This document shows positions 8,383 through 16,525 of a DNA stretch of 64,000 bases, in pieces. The notes beneath the pieces are model-generated. The model searched no databases and was not told the origin of the DNA. It worked only from the letters and a program-made list of their open reading frames with translations. The stretch comes from Leucobacter chromiisoli (GTDB lineage: Bacteria; Actinomycetota; Actinomycetes; Actinomycetales; Microbacteriaceae). Location of the stretch: assembly GCF_016522505.1 (NCBI RefSeq), contig NZ_JAEHOH010000003.1:62001-126000 (forward strand), in the 5' to 3' direction. Within the stretch, counting starts at the first letter, position 1. Each line of letters begins with the position of its first letter. The translations under genes were made by a program, and so were the position numbers.

Positions 8383-9510
8383 TCATTGCGAGCCTCCAGG
8401 GCCAGACCGGTCTGCTCGGCCCGCAGCGTCTTCAAGTGCTGCCACGGCTTCGTCTTGGCTGAGTCCGGTGATCCGCAGAAGGTCGACCACCGTGGAACGG
8501 ATCTGTCCGACCAGCACACTCGTCGTAGGCGAGTACGGATCGGAATACACCGCCGAGGCAGTCACAGCTGCGGTCAAGGCCTTCTGCCGAACCTGGGAGG
8601 CGTTCGTCCGGGAGCCGATCCAAGACCTGAGTTCGTCCACGGCTCGGGCGAGCTGGTCGACCGCGTGTGGCAAGGCGGGGGCGACCTGGCGCGGATGCCG
8701 CACCAGGTTCGCGCCCGCCCGACACATCGCGCGCCCCGACGACAGCAGGAGGTCCATACGCGCGCCGAGCTGCTCCACGGCGTGAAGTCGACGCCTCTGC
8801 ACCGCGCGTGTCCGCGATCGCGCGAGAGAGATGCGTTCTCGAGCGGCCGCGACCGCATCGGCGATATCTTGACGAGCGCTCACCAGGGACGCCATATCCT
8901 CCAGGGCTTCCTCGGCGCCGGGAAGGGACCGGCCGGCGATCTCCTGGCCGAGTCGCTCCAAGATATGGGAGTACCGGGACAGGATCGCCTCCGCCTCCGC
9001 CACCGCCGCCCGAAACGGATCGGCGCCGACCAGGGAGGTCAGCAGGAGCGCGACAGCCGCTCCGACCACTGCATCGCCTAAGCGAACCCAGGGGTCTGAA
9101 CCGAGATGCTGCGCCAGGGTCATCACGACCACGGCGGCCACCGCGGCTTGATTGGCCATGAGGCTGCTGGGCCGGAACGCGACCGCCGTCGTCATCGCCA
9201 CCAGAACCGCAAGGGCCAGCTGCCAAGCGCCGATGCCGAGCCAGCGCGAAAGGAGGTCCGCCGAGGCGATGCCGAGAACCACGCCGGCCGAGATCTCGAC
9301 GGCGCGTCCGCGGCGCTGTCCCGCTGAAAGCCCGGTAGCGACCACGGCGGCGATCGGCGCGAATACCGCCTGCTGAGTGCCGAAGAGCGCACCCGCCAGC
9401 AGATAGGAGATCCCGGCCGCGAGCGCAGCGAGCAGGAGGACGGACGCGTGCTGTCGCACTCCCCCGCCCATCTGGGCGCCCAGGCGGCGTACCCGATGCA
9501 GGAGCGTCAT
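8383..9510 (-). CDS. FUSC / aromatic acid exporter-like inner membrane protein
   Basis: A 375-residue protein with a hydrophobic N-terminal half: about five or six helices, including LLLAALAAGISYLLAGALFG, FAPIAAVVATGLSAG, LALAVLVAMTTAVAF and QAAVAAVVVMTLA. A long cytoplasmic helical half follows (VAEAEAILSRYSHILERL onward). The QRRGRAVEISAGVVLGI loop after the second helix pair is typical of FUSC/ArAE proteins, which export aromatic acids or remodel membranes. Members are often twice this size with two membrane halves; this one has a single half. ATG 9510 leaves 7 bases after the ASRT stop; an in-frame ATG at 9540 would overlap that gene by 23 bases. Third gene of the oxidase operon. Confidence 0.75.
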   Translation of the reverse strand: MTLLHRVRRLGAQMGGGVRQHASVLLLAALAAGISYLLAGALFGTQQAVFAPIAAVVATGLSAGQRRGRAVEISAGVVLGIASADLLSRWLGIGAWQLALAVLVAMTTAVAFRPSSLMANQAAVAAVVVMTLAQHLGSDPWVRLGDAVVGAAVALLLTSLVGADPFRAAVAEAEAILSRYSHILERLGQEIAGRSLPGAEEALEDMASLVSARQDIADAVAAARERISLARSRTRAVQRRRLHAVEQLGARMDLLLSSGRAMCRAGANLVRHPRQVAPALPHAVDQLARAVDELRSWIGSRTNASQVRQKALTAAVTASAVYSDPYSPTTSVLVGQIRSTVVDLLRITGLSQDEAVAALEDAAGRADRSGPGGSQ

Positions 9511-9517
9511 GATCCTG

Positions 9518-9913
9518 TCAGGAGCTCCTGCGCCCGACATCCGGGACCCCGGAGATCATCGCGACGGCCAGATTGTTCTTGCGAGTGTCCACGTACACGA
9601 GCTGTGCGACGATCGGTGCATCGCTGATCAGGACGAGGCCGTAGGGCCGGCCGAGTGGTACGGCCTCGGGATCGATCAAGTCGTTGATCCTGACGTGACG
9701 AACCCGGGAAGCGGGAACGAGAATCTCATACGGCGAGATCGGATCCCGATCCTCGTGATACACCGTCACGCGGACGCATGCGTCTCCTGACGACGTGTTC
9801 AGCACGCACAAGACGTTGCGACTCGTGTATTCCGGTTCGCGACCGGTGCTCTGGGCGGGAATCCAGCCCGCCGAAAACGTCCATCGGGTGTGCCCCAGCA
9901 CGGAGTGCTCCAT
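9518..9913 (-). CDS. Anabaena sensory rhodopsin transducer (ASRT)-like protein
   Basis: A 131-residue soluble beta-rich protein, near the usual ASRT length of about 125. Family blocks are visible: GHTRWTFSAGWIP at the start, GREPEYTSRNVLCVLNTS, VTVYHEDRDPISPYEILVPA, then RVRHVRINDLIDPEAVP and SDAPIVAQLVYVDTR. In Anabaena the protein is a tetrameric partner of sensory rhodopsin with a sugar/nucleotide-binding-like fold. No rhodopsin gene is visible here, so its role is unlikely to be light signalling. It sits 14 bases after the FAD oxidase and 7 before FUSC, in one operon, which suggests a link to carbohydrate metabolism. Codon use is less GC-rich than average for the window. Confidence 0.75.
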   Translation of the reverse strand: MEHSVLGHTRWTFSAGWIPAQSTGREPEYTSRNVLCVLNTSSGDACVRVTVYHEDRDPISPYEILVPASRVRHVRINDLIDPEAVPLGRPYGLVLISDAPIVAQLVYVDTRKNNLAVAMISGVPDVGRRSS

Positions 9914-9927
9914 CGTTCCCCCTCCTC

Positions 9928-11130
9928 TTACGCCTCGTCCAGGAGTTGTCGCAGGTAGTCATTCTGGAAGACCCCGTCCGGGTCGAGGGCGCGTCTGATC
10001 CGCTGAAACTCGTCCCACTCCGGGTACAGCTCCCGCAGCTCGCCGGCGGACAGACTGTGCTTCTTGCCCCAGTGCGGGCGGCCTCCGAAACTTCGAAGCA
10101 GCGGCTCCATATCGGCGAAATACTCCTCGTGCGGAAGCGAAGCGTTCTGGAGCAGCGCGACGGTCACGGTGGATCGGCCCTGGGCGGTGCTGATCATGCC
10201 CCGATCGGGCGCTATGGTGCGAACCAGAACACGCCACGCCACCCGTGCTCGGTGTTTCTCCTTGATCCGCGTTCGCGCTTCGCCGAATGCCTCTAATCCG
10301 TTGTCGAACGGGAGCATGTACTCCATCTCATCGAAACGGAGATCCCGTGCGCTGGGGATGATCTCGTAGGAGGGTCCGGTTTCATCGGTCTTGAGGCGTC
10401 CCGGGGGTGTCAGTTCGGGCTCCTCACCGGGCACGTTCAGCAGGCGGATCTGCGCCAGATCGCTTCTCGGATACCAGTAGAAATCCATGCTGCGATTGGT
10501 CTCGACCAACTCGTCGAAGTTCTCCAAGACCCAATCGATGTGCGTTATCCAGTTCGTGCGGCGAAGCTCGTACGCGGGCTCGAGCCGCAGTGTGAGAGAG
10601 GTGAGAACTCCGAGTGCGCCGAGCGACACCTGCGCCGCCCGAAGGAGATCGTGATGTTCGTCCTCGCCCGCATCGACTCCGAAGGGCAGGGTGTCGCCGG
10701 TGCCGGTGACGAGCGTACCGCCGATCAGTGTCGACGACAGGTTTCCCAACCGCACCCCGGACCCGTGGGTGCCTGTGGCGATGGCTCCCGCAAGGGACTG
10801 ATAATCGACATCACCGAGGTTCTCCATTCCCAGTCCCGCGTCTGCGAGTTCCGCGCCCAGGCGGGCGAGCTCGATTCCCGGCGAGACGGCCGCTCGCATC
10901 CGGCGAGGATCGGCGGACCGCACGTCGACCATTCTCTTCAGAGACACCAGCACGTCTTCGGTCGTCATCAACGGCGTCGAGGAATGCCCCGACCCGACGG
11001 GACGGACGGTCCGACCCCGGTCGCGCGCTTCACGGACGATCCGCACCACCTCTTCCTCGCCTTCGGGCTCACGCCGCTCCGACGGGGTGAATCTCAGGCT
11101 GCCGGACCAGTTCGTGAAGCGATCAGCCAT
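9928..11130 (-). CDS. FAD-linked oxidase, D-arabinono-1,4-lactone oxidase / alditol oxidase type
   Basis: A 400-residue VAO-type flavoenzyme. The N-terminal FAD domain has VRPVGSGHSSTPL; His49 lies where relatives such as AldO bind FAD covalently. Next come NLGDVDYQSLAGAIATGTHG, the phosphate/adenine-binding region, and SLGALGVLTSLTLRL. The C-terminal half is the ALO domain, with HWGKKHSL near the end, as in gulonolactone/arabinonolactone oxidases. It would oxidise a sugar lactone or alditol with O2 and release H2O2; the exact substrate cannot be told. Start ATG 11130 follows AGAGGAGAGG. A good promoter (TTGCAA, 17 bases, TAGCCT) lies 52 bases upstream. First gene of a three-gene operon with ASRT and FUSC. 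Confidence 0.85.
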   Translation of the reverse strand: MADRFTNWSGSLRFTPSERREPEGEEEVVRIVREARDRGRTVRPVGSGHSSTPLMTTEDVLVSLKRMVDVRSADPRRMRAAVSPGIELARLGAELADAGLGMENLGDVDYQSLAGAIATGTHGSGVRLGNLSSTLIGGTLVTGTGDTLPFGVDAGEDEHHDLLRAAQVSLGALGVLTSLTLRLEPAYELRRTNWITHIDWVLENFDELVETNRSMDFYWYPRSDLAQIRLLNVPGEEPELTPPGRLKTDETGPSYEIIPSARDLRFDEMEYMLPFDNGLEAFGEARTRIKEKHRARVAWRVLVRTIAPDRGMISTAQGRSTVTVALLQNASLPHEEYFADMEPLLRSFGGRPHWGKKHSLSAGELRELYPEWDEFQRIRRALDPDGVFQNDYLRQLLDEA

Positions 11131-11181
11131 CGACGCCTCTCCTCTGCATACGGCCGCTGCGGCCAGGAGGTCGGGTCATTC

Positions 11182-11210
11182 AGGCTAACGGCGGCCGGTC
11201 ATGATTGCAA
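11182..11210 (-). promoter_or_regulatory. Promoter of the oxidase-ASRT-FUSC operon
   Basis: On the minus strand, -35 TTGCAA (11205-11210) and -10 TAGCCT (11182-11187) are separated by exactly 17 bases, giving a leader of about 45 bases to the ATG at 11130 with a strong ribosome binding site. Confidence 0.6.
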
Positions 11211-11293
11211 CGGTGTTCCGGCGACGCCCGGGGCTCCTTGTACCATCGGAGGAATCACCCGAGACGAGTACGGGGTACCGGTACCGCGAGGAG

Positions 11294-13105
11294 ATGCACG
11301 TGGACAACGGCGAGAAATCAGCGATCCCTCTCGACGCCATCCCGGCCCGTTCCAGCGGGTACGTCGACTTGCGCTCGTACTCCGCTATCGGAGACGGCTT
11401 GACAGTGGCCCTCATCGCTCACGACGGCTCGATCGACTGGTATCCAACGCCTCTCCTCGACTCCCCTCCCGCGTTCGCGAGACTGCTCGACGCCGAGAAC
11501 GGCGGATGCATCGAGCTCGCGCCGGACGGAGACTTCACCGTCGAACGGGCGTACATCCCCCGAACCAACGTGCTGCAGACCACCTACACTACGGCGACGG
11601 GATCAGCACGCGTCACCGATTCTCTGAACACCGGTCTATCGGGACGGTTGCCGTGGGGAGAGCTCGCGCGGCGTATCGAAGGCCTTGAGGGCGAGGTTGC
11701 GATGCGGTGGCGAGTCGCGCCCGGTACGGCCTTGGCCTCGGCTTCCCCCTGGGCCCATTCTTCCCCTCTGGGTCCTGTGCTGCGGATCGGAGACACCACG
11801 GTCGGAGTGCGAGGCACCGCAATCGGAGACTCCGTCGTCACGGGGCGAGACATTTCAGGAACGTTCACCGCGCGCCGTTCTTCCCACCACCTGCTGGGGA
11901 TTCTCACGACGAGTGCTGAACCGCTCCAGTTGCCCGATCCTGAAGATATCGATCGAGGGATCGACCGAACCGTACGCTACTGGGAGAGCTGGTCTGCCGA
12001 GCTGCGGTACGAGGGCCCCTGGTCGGACGAGGTCCTGCGAAGCGCCCTCGCCTTGAAACTGTTGCACAGTCCGTCAGGTGCGATCGCTGCCGCGGCGACC
12101 ACCTCTCTGCCTGAGAGCCTCGACGGCGGCAAGAACTGGGACTACCGTTTCGCCTGGGTTCGTGATGCCGCCTACACTCTGCACACGCTGATTCGATTTG
12201 GCGAGCGAGAGGAAGTGCACGCGGCTCTCTCCTGGCTGCTCCGCGTCGCACGAGACCGCGGGGCGGATCTCGCCGTCTTCACCCGTCTCGACGGGGGCGA
12301 GCCCGATGCGGAACGCGCAGTCGATGTTCCGGGCTGGCGGCGGATCGGCCCCGTCGTCACCGGCAATCGGGCGAAAGGCCAGCTTCAGCTCGGCATCTAC
12401 GGGGACCTGTTCGAGATGGTTCGGCTCTACGTCGAGGGCGGGCACCTGCTCGACACGGACACCACGCGACTGCTCTCGGAGATGGCGGATCGCACCTGCG
12501 ATGTATGGCAGCGAGCCGACGCGGGAATCTGGGAACTGCAAACCGATCGTCACTACACGAGTTCCAAAATGGGATGCTGGCATGCTCTGGAGTGCGCGGT
12601 CGCCCTGGCGGAGGAGGGCCATATCGAGGGATCGGTCGAGAGATGGCGTTACGAGCGCGATCGCATTCGAGATTGGATCGACGAGCACTGCTGGTCGGAA
12701 ACGCTCCAGAGCTACACCTGGTATTCGGGAACCGACCAGCTCGACGCGTCCGTGCTGCTGCATGCGGCGAGCGGATTCGATCGCGGGCCGCGAATGTCCT
12801 CCACGATCGACGCGGTGACCCGAGAGCTCGGCGACGGTCCCCTGATCTACCGCTACAGCGGTGCGGACGAGGAGGAGGGCACGTTCGTCGCCTGCGCGTT
12901 CTGGGCGGTTGCGGCACTCGTGGAAGTCGGGCGCAGGCGAGAAGCTGAAGAGCTGATGGGTCGGCTCGTGCCACTCGCAAACGATGTGGGCTTGTACTCG
13001 GAGATGATCGCGAGTCGAGACCACTCGTTCCTCGGAAACCTTCCCCAGGGCCTCAGTCATCTGGCGCTCATGGCCGCCGCCCTCACTCTTGTCGAGGAAT
13101 ACTGA
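11294..13105 (+). CDS. Glycoside hydrolase family 15 protein (glucoamylase/trehalase-like)
   Basis: A 603-residue cytoplasmic GH15 enzyme, the usual length of bacterial members. The N-terminal beta domain begins SYSAIGDGLTVALIAHDGSIDWYPTP. The catalytic (alpha/alpha)6 barrel contains KNWDYRFAWVRDAAYTLHTL, the general-acid motif DAGIWE (Glu about residue 413) with SSKMGCWHALECA, and the general base in DEEEGTFVACAFW (about residue 525). GH15 enzymes cut terminal alpha-glucosidic bonds; mycobacterial members include a trehalase, so the substrate may be trehalose or another alpha-glucoside. ATG 11294 abuts a GAGGAG site; GTG 11300 is in frame with better spacing. It lies 9 bases from the next gene in a two-gene operon. 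Confidence 0.9.
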   Translation: MHVDNGEKSAIPLDAIPARSSGYVDLRSYSAIGDGLTVALIAHDGSIDWYPTPLLDSPPAFARLLDAENGGCIELAPDGDFTVERAYIPRTNVLQTTYTTATGSARVTDSLNTGLSGRLPWGELARRIEGLEGEVAMRWRVAPGTALASASPWAHSSPLGPVLRIGDTTVGVRGTAIGDSVVTGRDISGTFTARRSSHHLLGILTTSAEPLQLPDPEDIDRGIDRTVRYWESWSAELRYEGPWSDEVLRSALALKLLHSPSGAIAAAATTSLPESLDGGKNWDYRFAWVRDAAYTLHTLIRFGEREEVHAALSWLLRVARDRGADLAVFTRLDGGEPDAERAVDVPGWRRIGPVVTGNRAKGQLQLGIYGDLFEMVRLYVEGGHLLDTDTTRLLSEMADRTCDVWQRADAGIWELQTDRHYTSSKMGCWHALECAVALAEEGHIEGSVERWRYERDRIRDWIDEHCWSETLQSYTWYSGTDQLDASVLLHAASGFDRGPRMSSTIDAVTRELGDGPLIYRYSGADEEEGTFVACAFWAVAALVEVGRRREAEELMGRLVPLANDVGLYSEMIASRDHSFLGNLPQGLSHLALMAAALTLVEEY

Positions 13106-13114
13106 GGACACCGT

Positions 13115-14077
13115 ATGGCGACGATTGGATTCCACGCATCTCACGAGCAAGTTGCTCCGGCCCGGCTCTTGCGCGATGTGCAGTACGCCGAACAGGCCGG
13201 GTTCGCGGCGGCGATGTGTTCGGACCACATCGCGCCATGGTCAGTGCGGCAGGGCCATTCGGGGTTTGCCTGGTCGTGGCTCGGTGCTGCGTTGGCGACC
13301 ACTGACCTGTCCTTCGGCGTCGTCACCTCGATGGGGCACCGTTACCATCCGGCTGTGCTGGCTCAGGCCTCGGCTACGCTTGCCTCGATGTTTCCGGCTC
13401 GCTTCTGGGTGGCCCTGGGAAGCGGAGAGAATCTGAACGAGCACGTGGTGGGGCACGGCTGGCCGGCGAAGGAAGTGCGGCAGCAGCATCTCGAGCGCGG
13501 CTTCCACCTGCTTCGCCGGCTCCATGCCGGCGAAACCGTCAGCGATAGCTTCGGTCCTGTCGTGGTGGATGAGGCGCGCGTGTGGGAGGTGCCGGAAGTG
13601 AAGCCGCCCCTGATTCTCCCCGCACTCACGCCGGAGACCGCCCGACGATGTGCAAGAACGGCCGATGGATTGATCACGGTGAATCAGCCACTCGACGGGC
13701 TGCGAGAGATATGCACTGCCTACCGGGAGCACGGCGGCCGGGGACCCATCATGCTTCAGGTGCATCTGAGTTGGGCGGAAACGCAGGGGGAAGCCGAGGC
13801 AATCGCGTTCGATCAGTGGCGCACCAACGTCTTCGATCCTCCCGTGATGGCAGATCTGCCCTCGGTCGCCGACTTCGAAGCGAGAGCCGACCGGCACGAT
13901 GCTCACGCGCGCCTCGCCGAGGCCGTCAATATCTCCGCTGATCTGAACCGTCACGCGGATTGGATCAGCGAATTTCTCGAGCTTGGCGTAGATTCGGTGT
14001 TTCTCCACCACGTGGGGAAGGAACAGGTGCGATTCATCGAGGCGTTCGGCGATCGGGTGCTGCCTCAGCTGCGGTGA
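13115..14077 (+). CDS. LLM-class flavin-dependent oxidoreductase, TIGR03885-like
   Basis: A 320-residue luciferase-like TIM-barrel oxidoreductase. It opens with IGFHASHEQVAPARLLRDVQ and carries AGFAAAMCSDHIAPW, SGFAWSWLGAALATT, FGVVTSMGHRYHPAVLAQA and FWVALGSGENLNEHVVG, matching the TIGR03885 group, which is thought to use FMN rather than F420. LLM enzymes oxidise alcohols or sugars or add oxygen; the substrate is unknown. GAGGA lies before ATG 13115, inside and just after the GH15 stop, so the two are co-expressed. TIGR03885 proteins next to GH15 enzymes are known from other genomes, which suggests a common sugar pathway. Confidence 0.85.
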   Translation: MATIGFHASHEQVAPARLLRDVQYAEQAGFAAAMCSDHIAPWSVRQGHSGFAWSWLGAALATTDLSFGVVTSMGHRYHPAVLAQASATLASMFPARFWVALGSGENLNEHVVGHGWPAKEVRQQHLERGFHLLRRLHAGETVSDSFGPVVVDEARVWEVPEVKPPLILPALTPETARRCARTADGLITVNQPLDGLREICTAYREHGGRGPIMLQVHLSWAETQGEAEAIAFDQWRTNVFDPPVMADLPSVADFEARADRHDAHARLAEAVNISADLNRHADWISEFLELGVDSVFLHHVGKEQVRFIEAFGDRVLPQLR

Positions 14078-14205
14078 TCTCGCCAACGGGCGATCTCACT
14101 CAGGCACGGGAAGGGCAACCGTGGAGGGTAGAGCGTTCGGTGAGGAGCGCGTCGGGAGCCTCCCGCAGAGACGCATCGCCCCAGGCGAGGACCGCGAGAG
14201 CGCTG

Positions 14206-14622
14206 TCAGGCGAACCAGAGGGCGAGCTCGCGCTCCGCCGACTCGGGCGAGTCGGACCCGTGCACGAGGTTCTGCTGCACCTTGAGCCCCCAGTCGCGCC
14301 CGAGGTCGCCGCGGATGGTGCCCGGCGCCGCCGTCGTCGGATCGGTCGTGCCCGCGAGCGAGCGGAAGCCCTCGATGACCCGCTCCCCGGCGGCTCGGAT
14401 GGCGACGGTCGGGCCCGACGACATGAACTCGATGAGCGGCTCGTAGAAGGGCTTGCCCTCGTGCTCGGCGTAGTGCGCCGCGAGCAGCTCGCGATCCGCG
14501 TCGACCAGGCGCAGGTCGACCAGCGTGTAGCCCTTCGCCTCGATGCGGCGCAGGATCTCGCCGGTCAGTCCACGGGCAACACCGTCGGGCTTCACCAGGA
14601 TGAGGGTCTCTTCTGCAGACAT
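14206..14622 (-). CDS. ndk: Nucleoside diphosphate kinase
   Basis: A 138-residue NDP kinase that moves the gamma-phosphate from ATP to NDPs through a phosphohistidine. It starts EETLILVKPDGVARGL and has the active-site signature NLVHGSDSPESAERELALWF, where His is the phosphorylated residue. Length and motifs are standard. Start ATG 14622 follows AAGGAG by 8 bases. It is the last gene of the ileS-folC-DUF4233-ndk group on this strand, 59 bases after DUF4233. Downstream the conserved order ends and the lower-GC block begins. Confidence 0.97.
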   Translation of the reverse strand: MSAEETLILVKPDGVARGLTGEILRRIEAKGYTLVDLRLVDADRELLAAHYAEHEGKPFYEPLIEFMSSGPTVAIRAAGERVIEGFRSLAGTTDPTTAAPGTIRGDLGRDWGLKVQQNLVHGSDSPESAERELALWFA

Positions 14623-14681
14623 GCACGCTCCTTCGTCACACGGAAAGTCGGGTGGGGGCGCCGGGCCCCCGGTCCACCAGC

Positions 14682-15155
14682 TTAGCCGCCCTGCGCGGCC
14701 ATCCAGGCGCGGCGGTCGCGATCGATCTGCGCGCCCTTGACCATGCAGTAGATCCAGAGGGCGGTGAAGAGCAGGCCGACGATCCACGCCATCGGCAGCA
14801 GGAAGCCGGTCAGCAGCATGAGGACGTGCACCGCCCAGCCGATGACGATGCCGGCCCTTCCGAAGCGCATGACCCCGAGACCGACGACGATGACCAGTGC
14901 GAGGCCGCCCCCGAGGTAGAGGCCGAGTTCGCGCGGTTCGAGCGCGCCGAGCCCGAACAGGGTGAGGCCGATGAGCACGACGATGACGAGCTCGAAGCCG
15001 AGCACGATCGAGGCGAGCGCCTTCTGCGTCGACCGCTCCCCCCGGCCCGCGCCCGAGACGCGCATCGCCGAGTTGTGCGCCATCGTCTCGGAGGGCGAGA
15101 GCTGCAGCTCGTCGGGATCCGGCGCCTCGGCGCCGTTCCGGTCGCGATCGGTCAT
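14682..15155 (-). CDS. DUF4233 membrane protein
   Basis: A 157-residue integral membrane protein found next to folC in actinobacteria. A polar N-terminal tail (about 45 residues) is followed by four helices: ALASIVLGFELVIVVLIGL, LGLYLGGGLALVIVVGLGV, IVIGWAVHVLMLLTGFLL and WIVGLLFTALWIYCMVKG. Function is unknown. ATG 15155 overlaps the folC stop by 4 bases (ATGA), so translation is coupled. Confidence 0.85.
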   Translation of the reverse strand: MTDRDRNGAEAPDPDELQLSPSETMAHNSAMRVSGAGRGERSTQKALASIVLGFELVIVVLIGLTLFGLGALEPRELGLYLGGGLALVIVVGLGVMRFGRAGIVIGWAVHVLMLLTGFLLPMAWIVGLLFTALWIYCMVKGAQIDRDRRAWMAAQGG

Positions 15156-16525
15156 GCGATCCCCCATCCCTCTTCGCGCGAGTGGGCGATCGCCTCGCCG
15201 GCGAGCAGCACCGAGCCGACGACCAGCACCGCCCGATCGTCGGAGCGCGCGGCCCATCCCCTGGCCACCTCGAGCGCCTCGGGAAGGCTCTGCGCCACCT
15301 CGATCGGCGTCGCGGGGATCGCCTCCTCGGCGAGCGCCCGGAGGTCGTCGGGGTCGAGGCTCCGCGGCGAGGCGACCGGGGTGACGTAGACGGCGTGGGC
15401 CAGCGGCGCGAGCGCGGTCAGCAGCCCGGCGGCGTCCTTCTCCTCCAGCACGCCGACCACGAGCGCGAGCTCCTCGAACCCGAACGACTCGGTCACCGCC
15501 TCCGCGAGGGCGGCGGCGCCGTGCGGGTTGTGCGCCGAGTCGACGTAGACGACCGGGTCGGTGCCGATGAGCTGCAGTCGCCCCGGCGAGGTGAGCTGCC
15601 CGAGACCCTCGTCCAGGATCTCCTCGGGCAGCGGACGATCCGCTCCGAAGAACGCCTCGGCGGCGGCGATCGCGAGCGCGACGTTCTCGGCCTGGTGCCG
15701 CCCGAAGAGCGGCACGAACGCCGGGTCGTAGGGCTGCCCCGAGGCGCCGATCACGTCGATCTGCCTGCCGCCCACGGCGAGCCGATCCTCCACGAGCCTG
15801 AAGTCGCGGCCGGCGACGAACAGCGGCGACCCGTGCTCCTCGGCGGTCGCGACGATCTCGTCGAGCGCCTCCGGAACCTGAGCGGCCGTGACGACGGTGG
15901 AGCCGTCCTTGATGATCCCCGCCTTCGTCCTCGCGATCGTGGCGACGTCGCGGCCGAGCACCGCGGTGTGGTCGAGGTCGATCGGCGTGAACACGGCCAC
16001 GCGGGCGTCCACGATGTTCGTCGCGTCCCACTCGCCCCCCATGCCGACCTCGATCACGGCCACCTCGACGGGCGCGTCGGCGAAGGCGGTGAAGGCGAGC
16101 ACCGCCAGCGCCTCGAAGAAGGTGATGGCGCCGTGACCGGCGGCCGCCAGCTCGCCGTCGACGACCTGCAGCGGCAGCTGCAGCTCGTCCCAGGCCTCGG
16201 CCAGGGCGGCGCCGTCGATCGGGGCGCCGTCGACCTGGAAGCGCTCGGTGAAGTCGATGAGGTGCGGGCTCGTGAACAGGCCGGTGCGCAGGCCGTGCGC
16301 GCGCATCAGCGACTCGATCGCCCGGCTGGTGGAGGTCTTGCCGTTGGTGCCCGCGACCTGGATCACGGGGAACGAGAGCTGCGGAGATCCGGCCAGCTCG
16401 GCCAGGCGCCGCACCGGCTCGATGCGGGGCCGCGGACTCGCCTCTCCCACGCGCTCGAGCAGCTGCTCGTAGACGCGCCGGGCCGCCGCGGCCCCGCCCC
16501 GATCCTCGGGCGCGACGGGGCTCAC
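15152..16525 (-). CDS. folC: Bifunctional dihydrofolate synthase / folylpolyglutamate synthase
   Basis: A 457-residue Mur-ligase-fold enzyme that adds glutamate to dihydropteroate and to reduced folates. The ATP-binding P-loop is [16 protein letters not shown]; next come [15 protein letters not shown], the family motif [19 protein letters not shown], and [13 protein letters not shown] in the C-terminal domain. It overlaps the ileS stop by 4 bases upstream and DUF4233 by 4 bases downstream, so ileS, folC and DUF4233 are translated as a coupled unit. Confidence 0.95.
   Translation of the reverse strand: MSPVAPEDRGGAAAARRVYEQLLERVGEASPRPRIEPVRRLAELAGSPQLSFPVIQVAGTNGKTSTSRAIESLMRAHGLRTGLFTSPHLIDFTERFQVDGAPIDGAALAEAWDELQLPLQVVDGELAAAGHGAITFFEALAVLAFTAFADAPVEVAVIEVGMGGEWDATNIVDARVAVFTPIDLDHTAVLGRDVATIARTKAGIIKDGSTVVTAAQVPEALDEIVATAEEHGSPLFVAGRDFRLVEDRLAVGGRQIDVIGASGQPYDPAFVPLFGRHQAENVALAIAAAEAFFGADRPLPEEILDEGLGQLTSPGRLQLIGTDPVVYVDSAHNPHGAAALAEAVTESFGFEELALVVGVLEEKDAAGLLTALAPLAHAVYVTPVASPRSLDPDDLRALAEEAIPATPIEVAQSLPEALEVARGWAARSDDRAVLVVGSVLLAGEAIAHSREEGWGIA

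Larger units (their letters stand above)
8376..14100. other. Lower-GC accessory block (probable horizontally acquired region)
   Basis: From just after the stop at 8375 to just before the ndk region, the sequence has visibly more A and T, including third codon positions, than the genes on either side. It holds five genes in two divergent operons: FUSC, ASRT-like and FAD oxidase on minus, GH15 and LLM oxidoreductase on plus. No integrase, transposase, tRNA or flanking direct repeat was seen, so transfer is inferred from composition and content only. The right edge (14078-14205) is a 128-base stretch without a gene. Confidence 0.5.
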
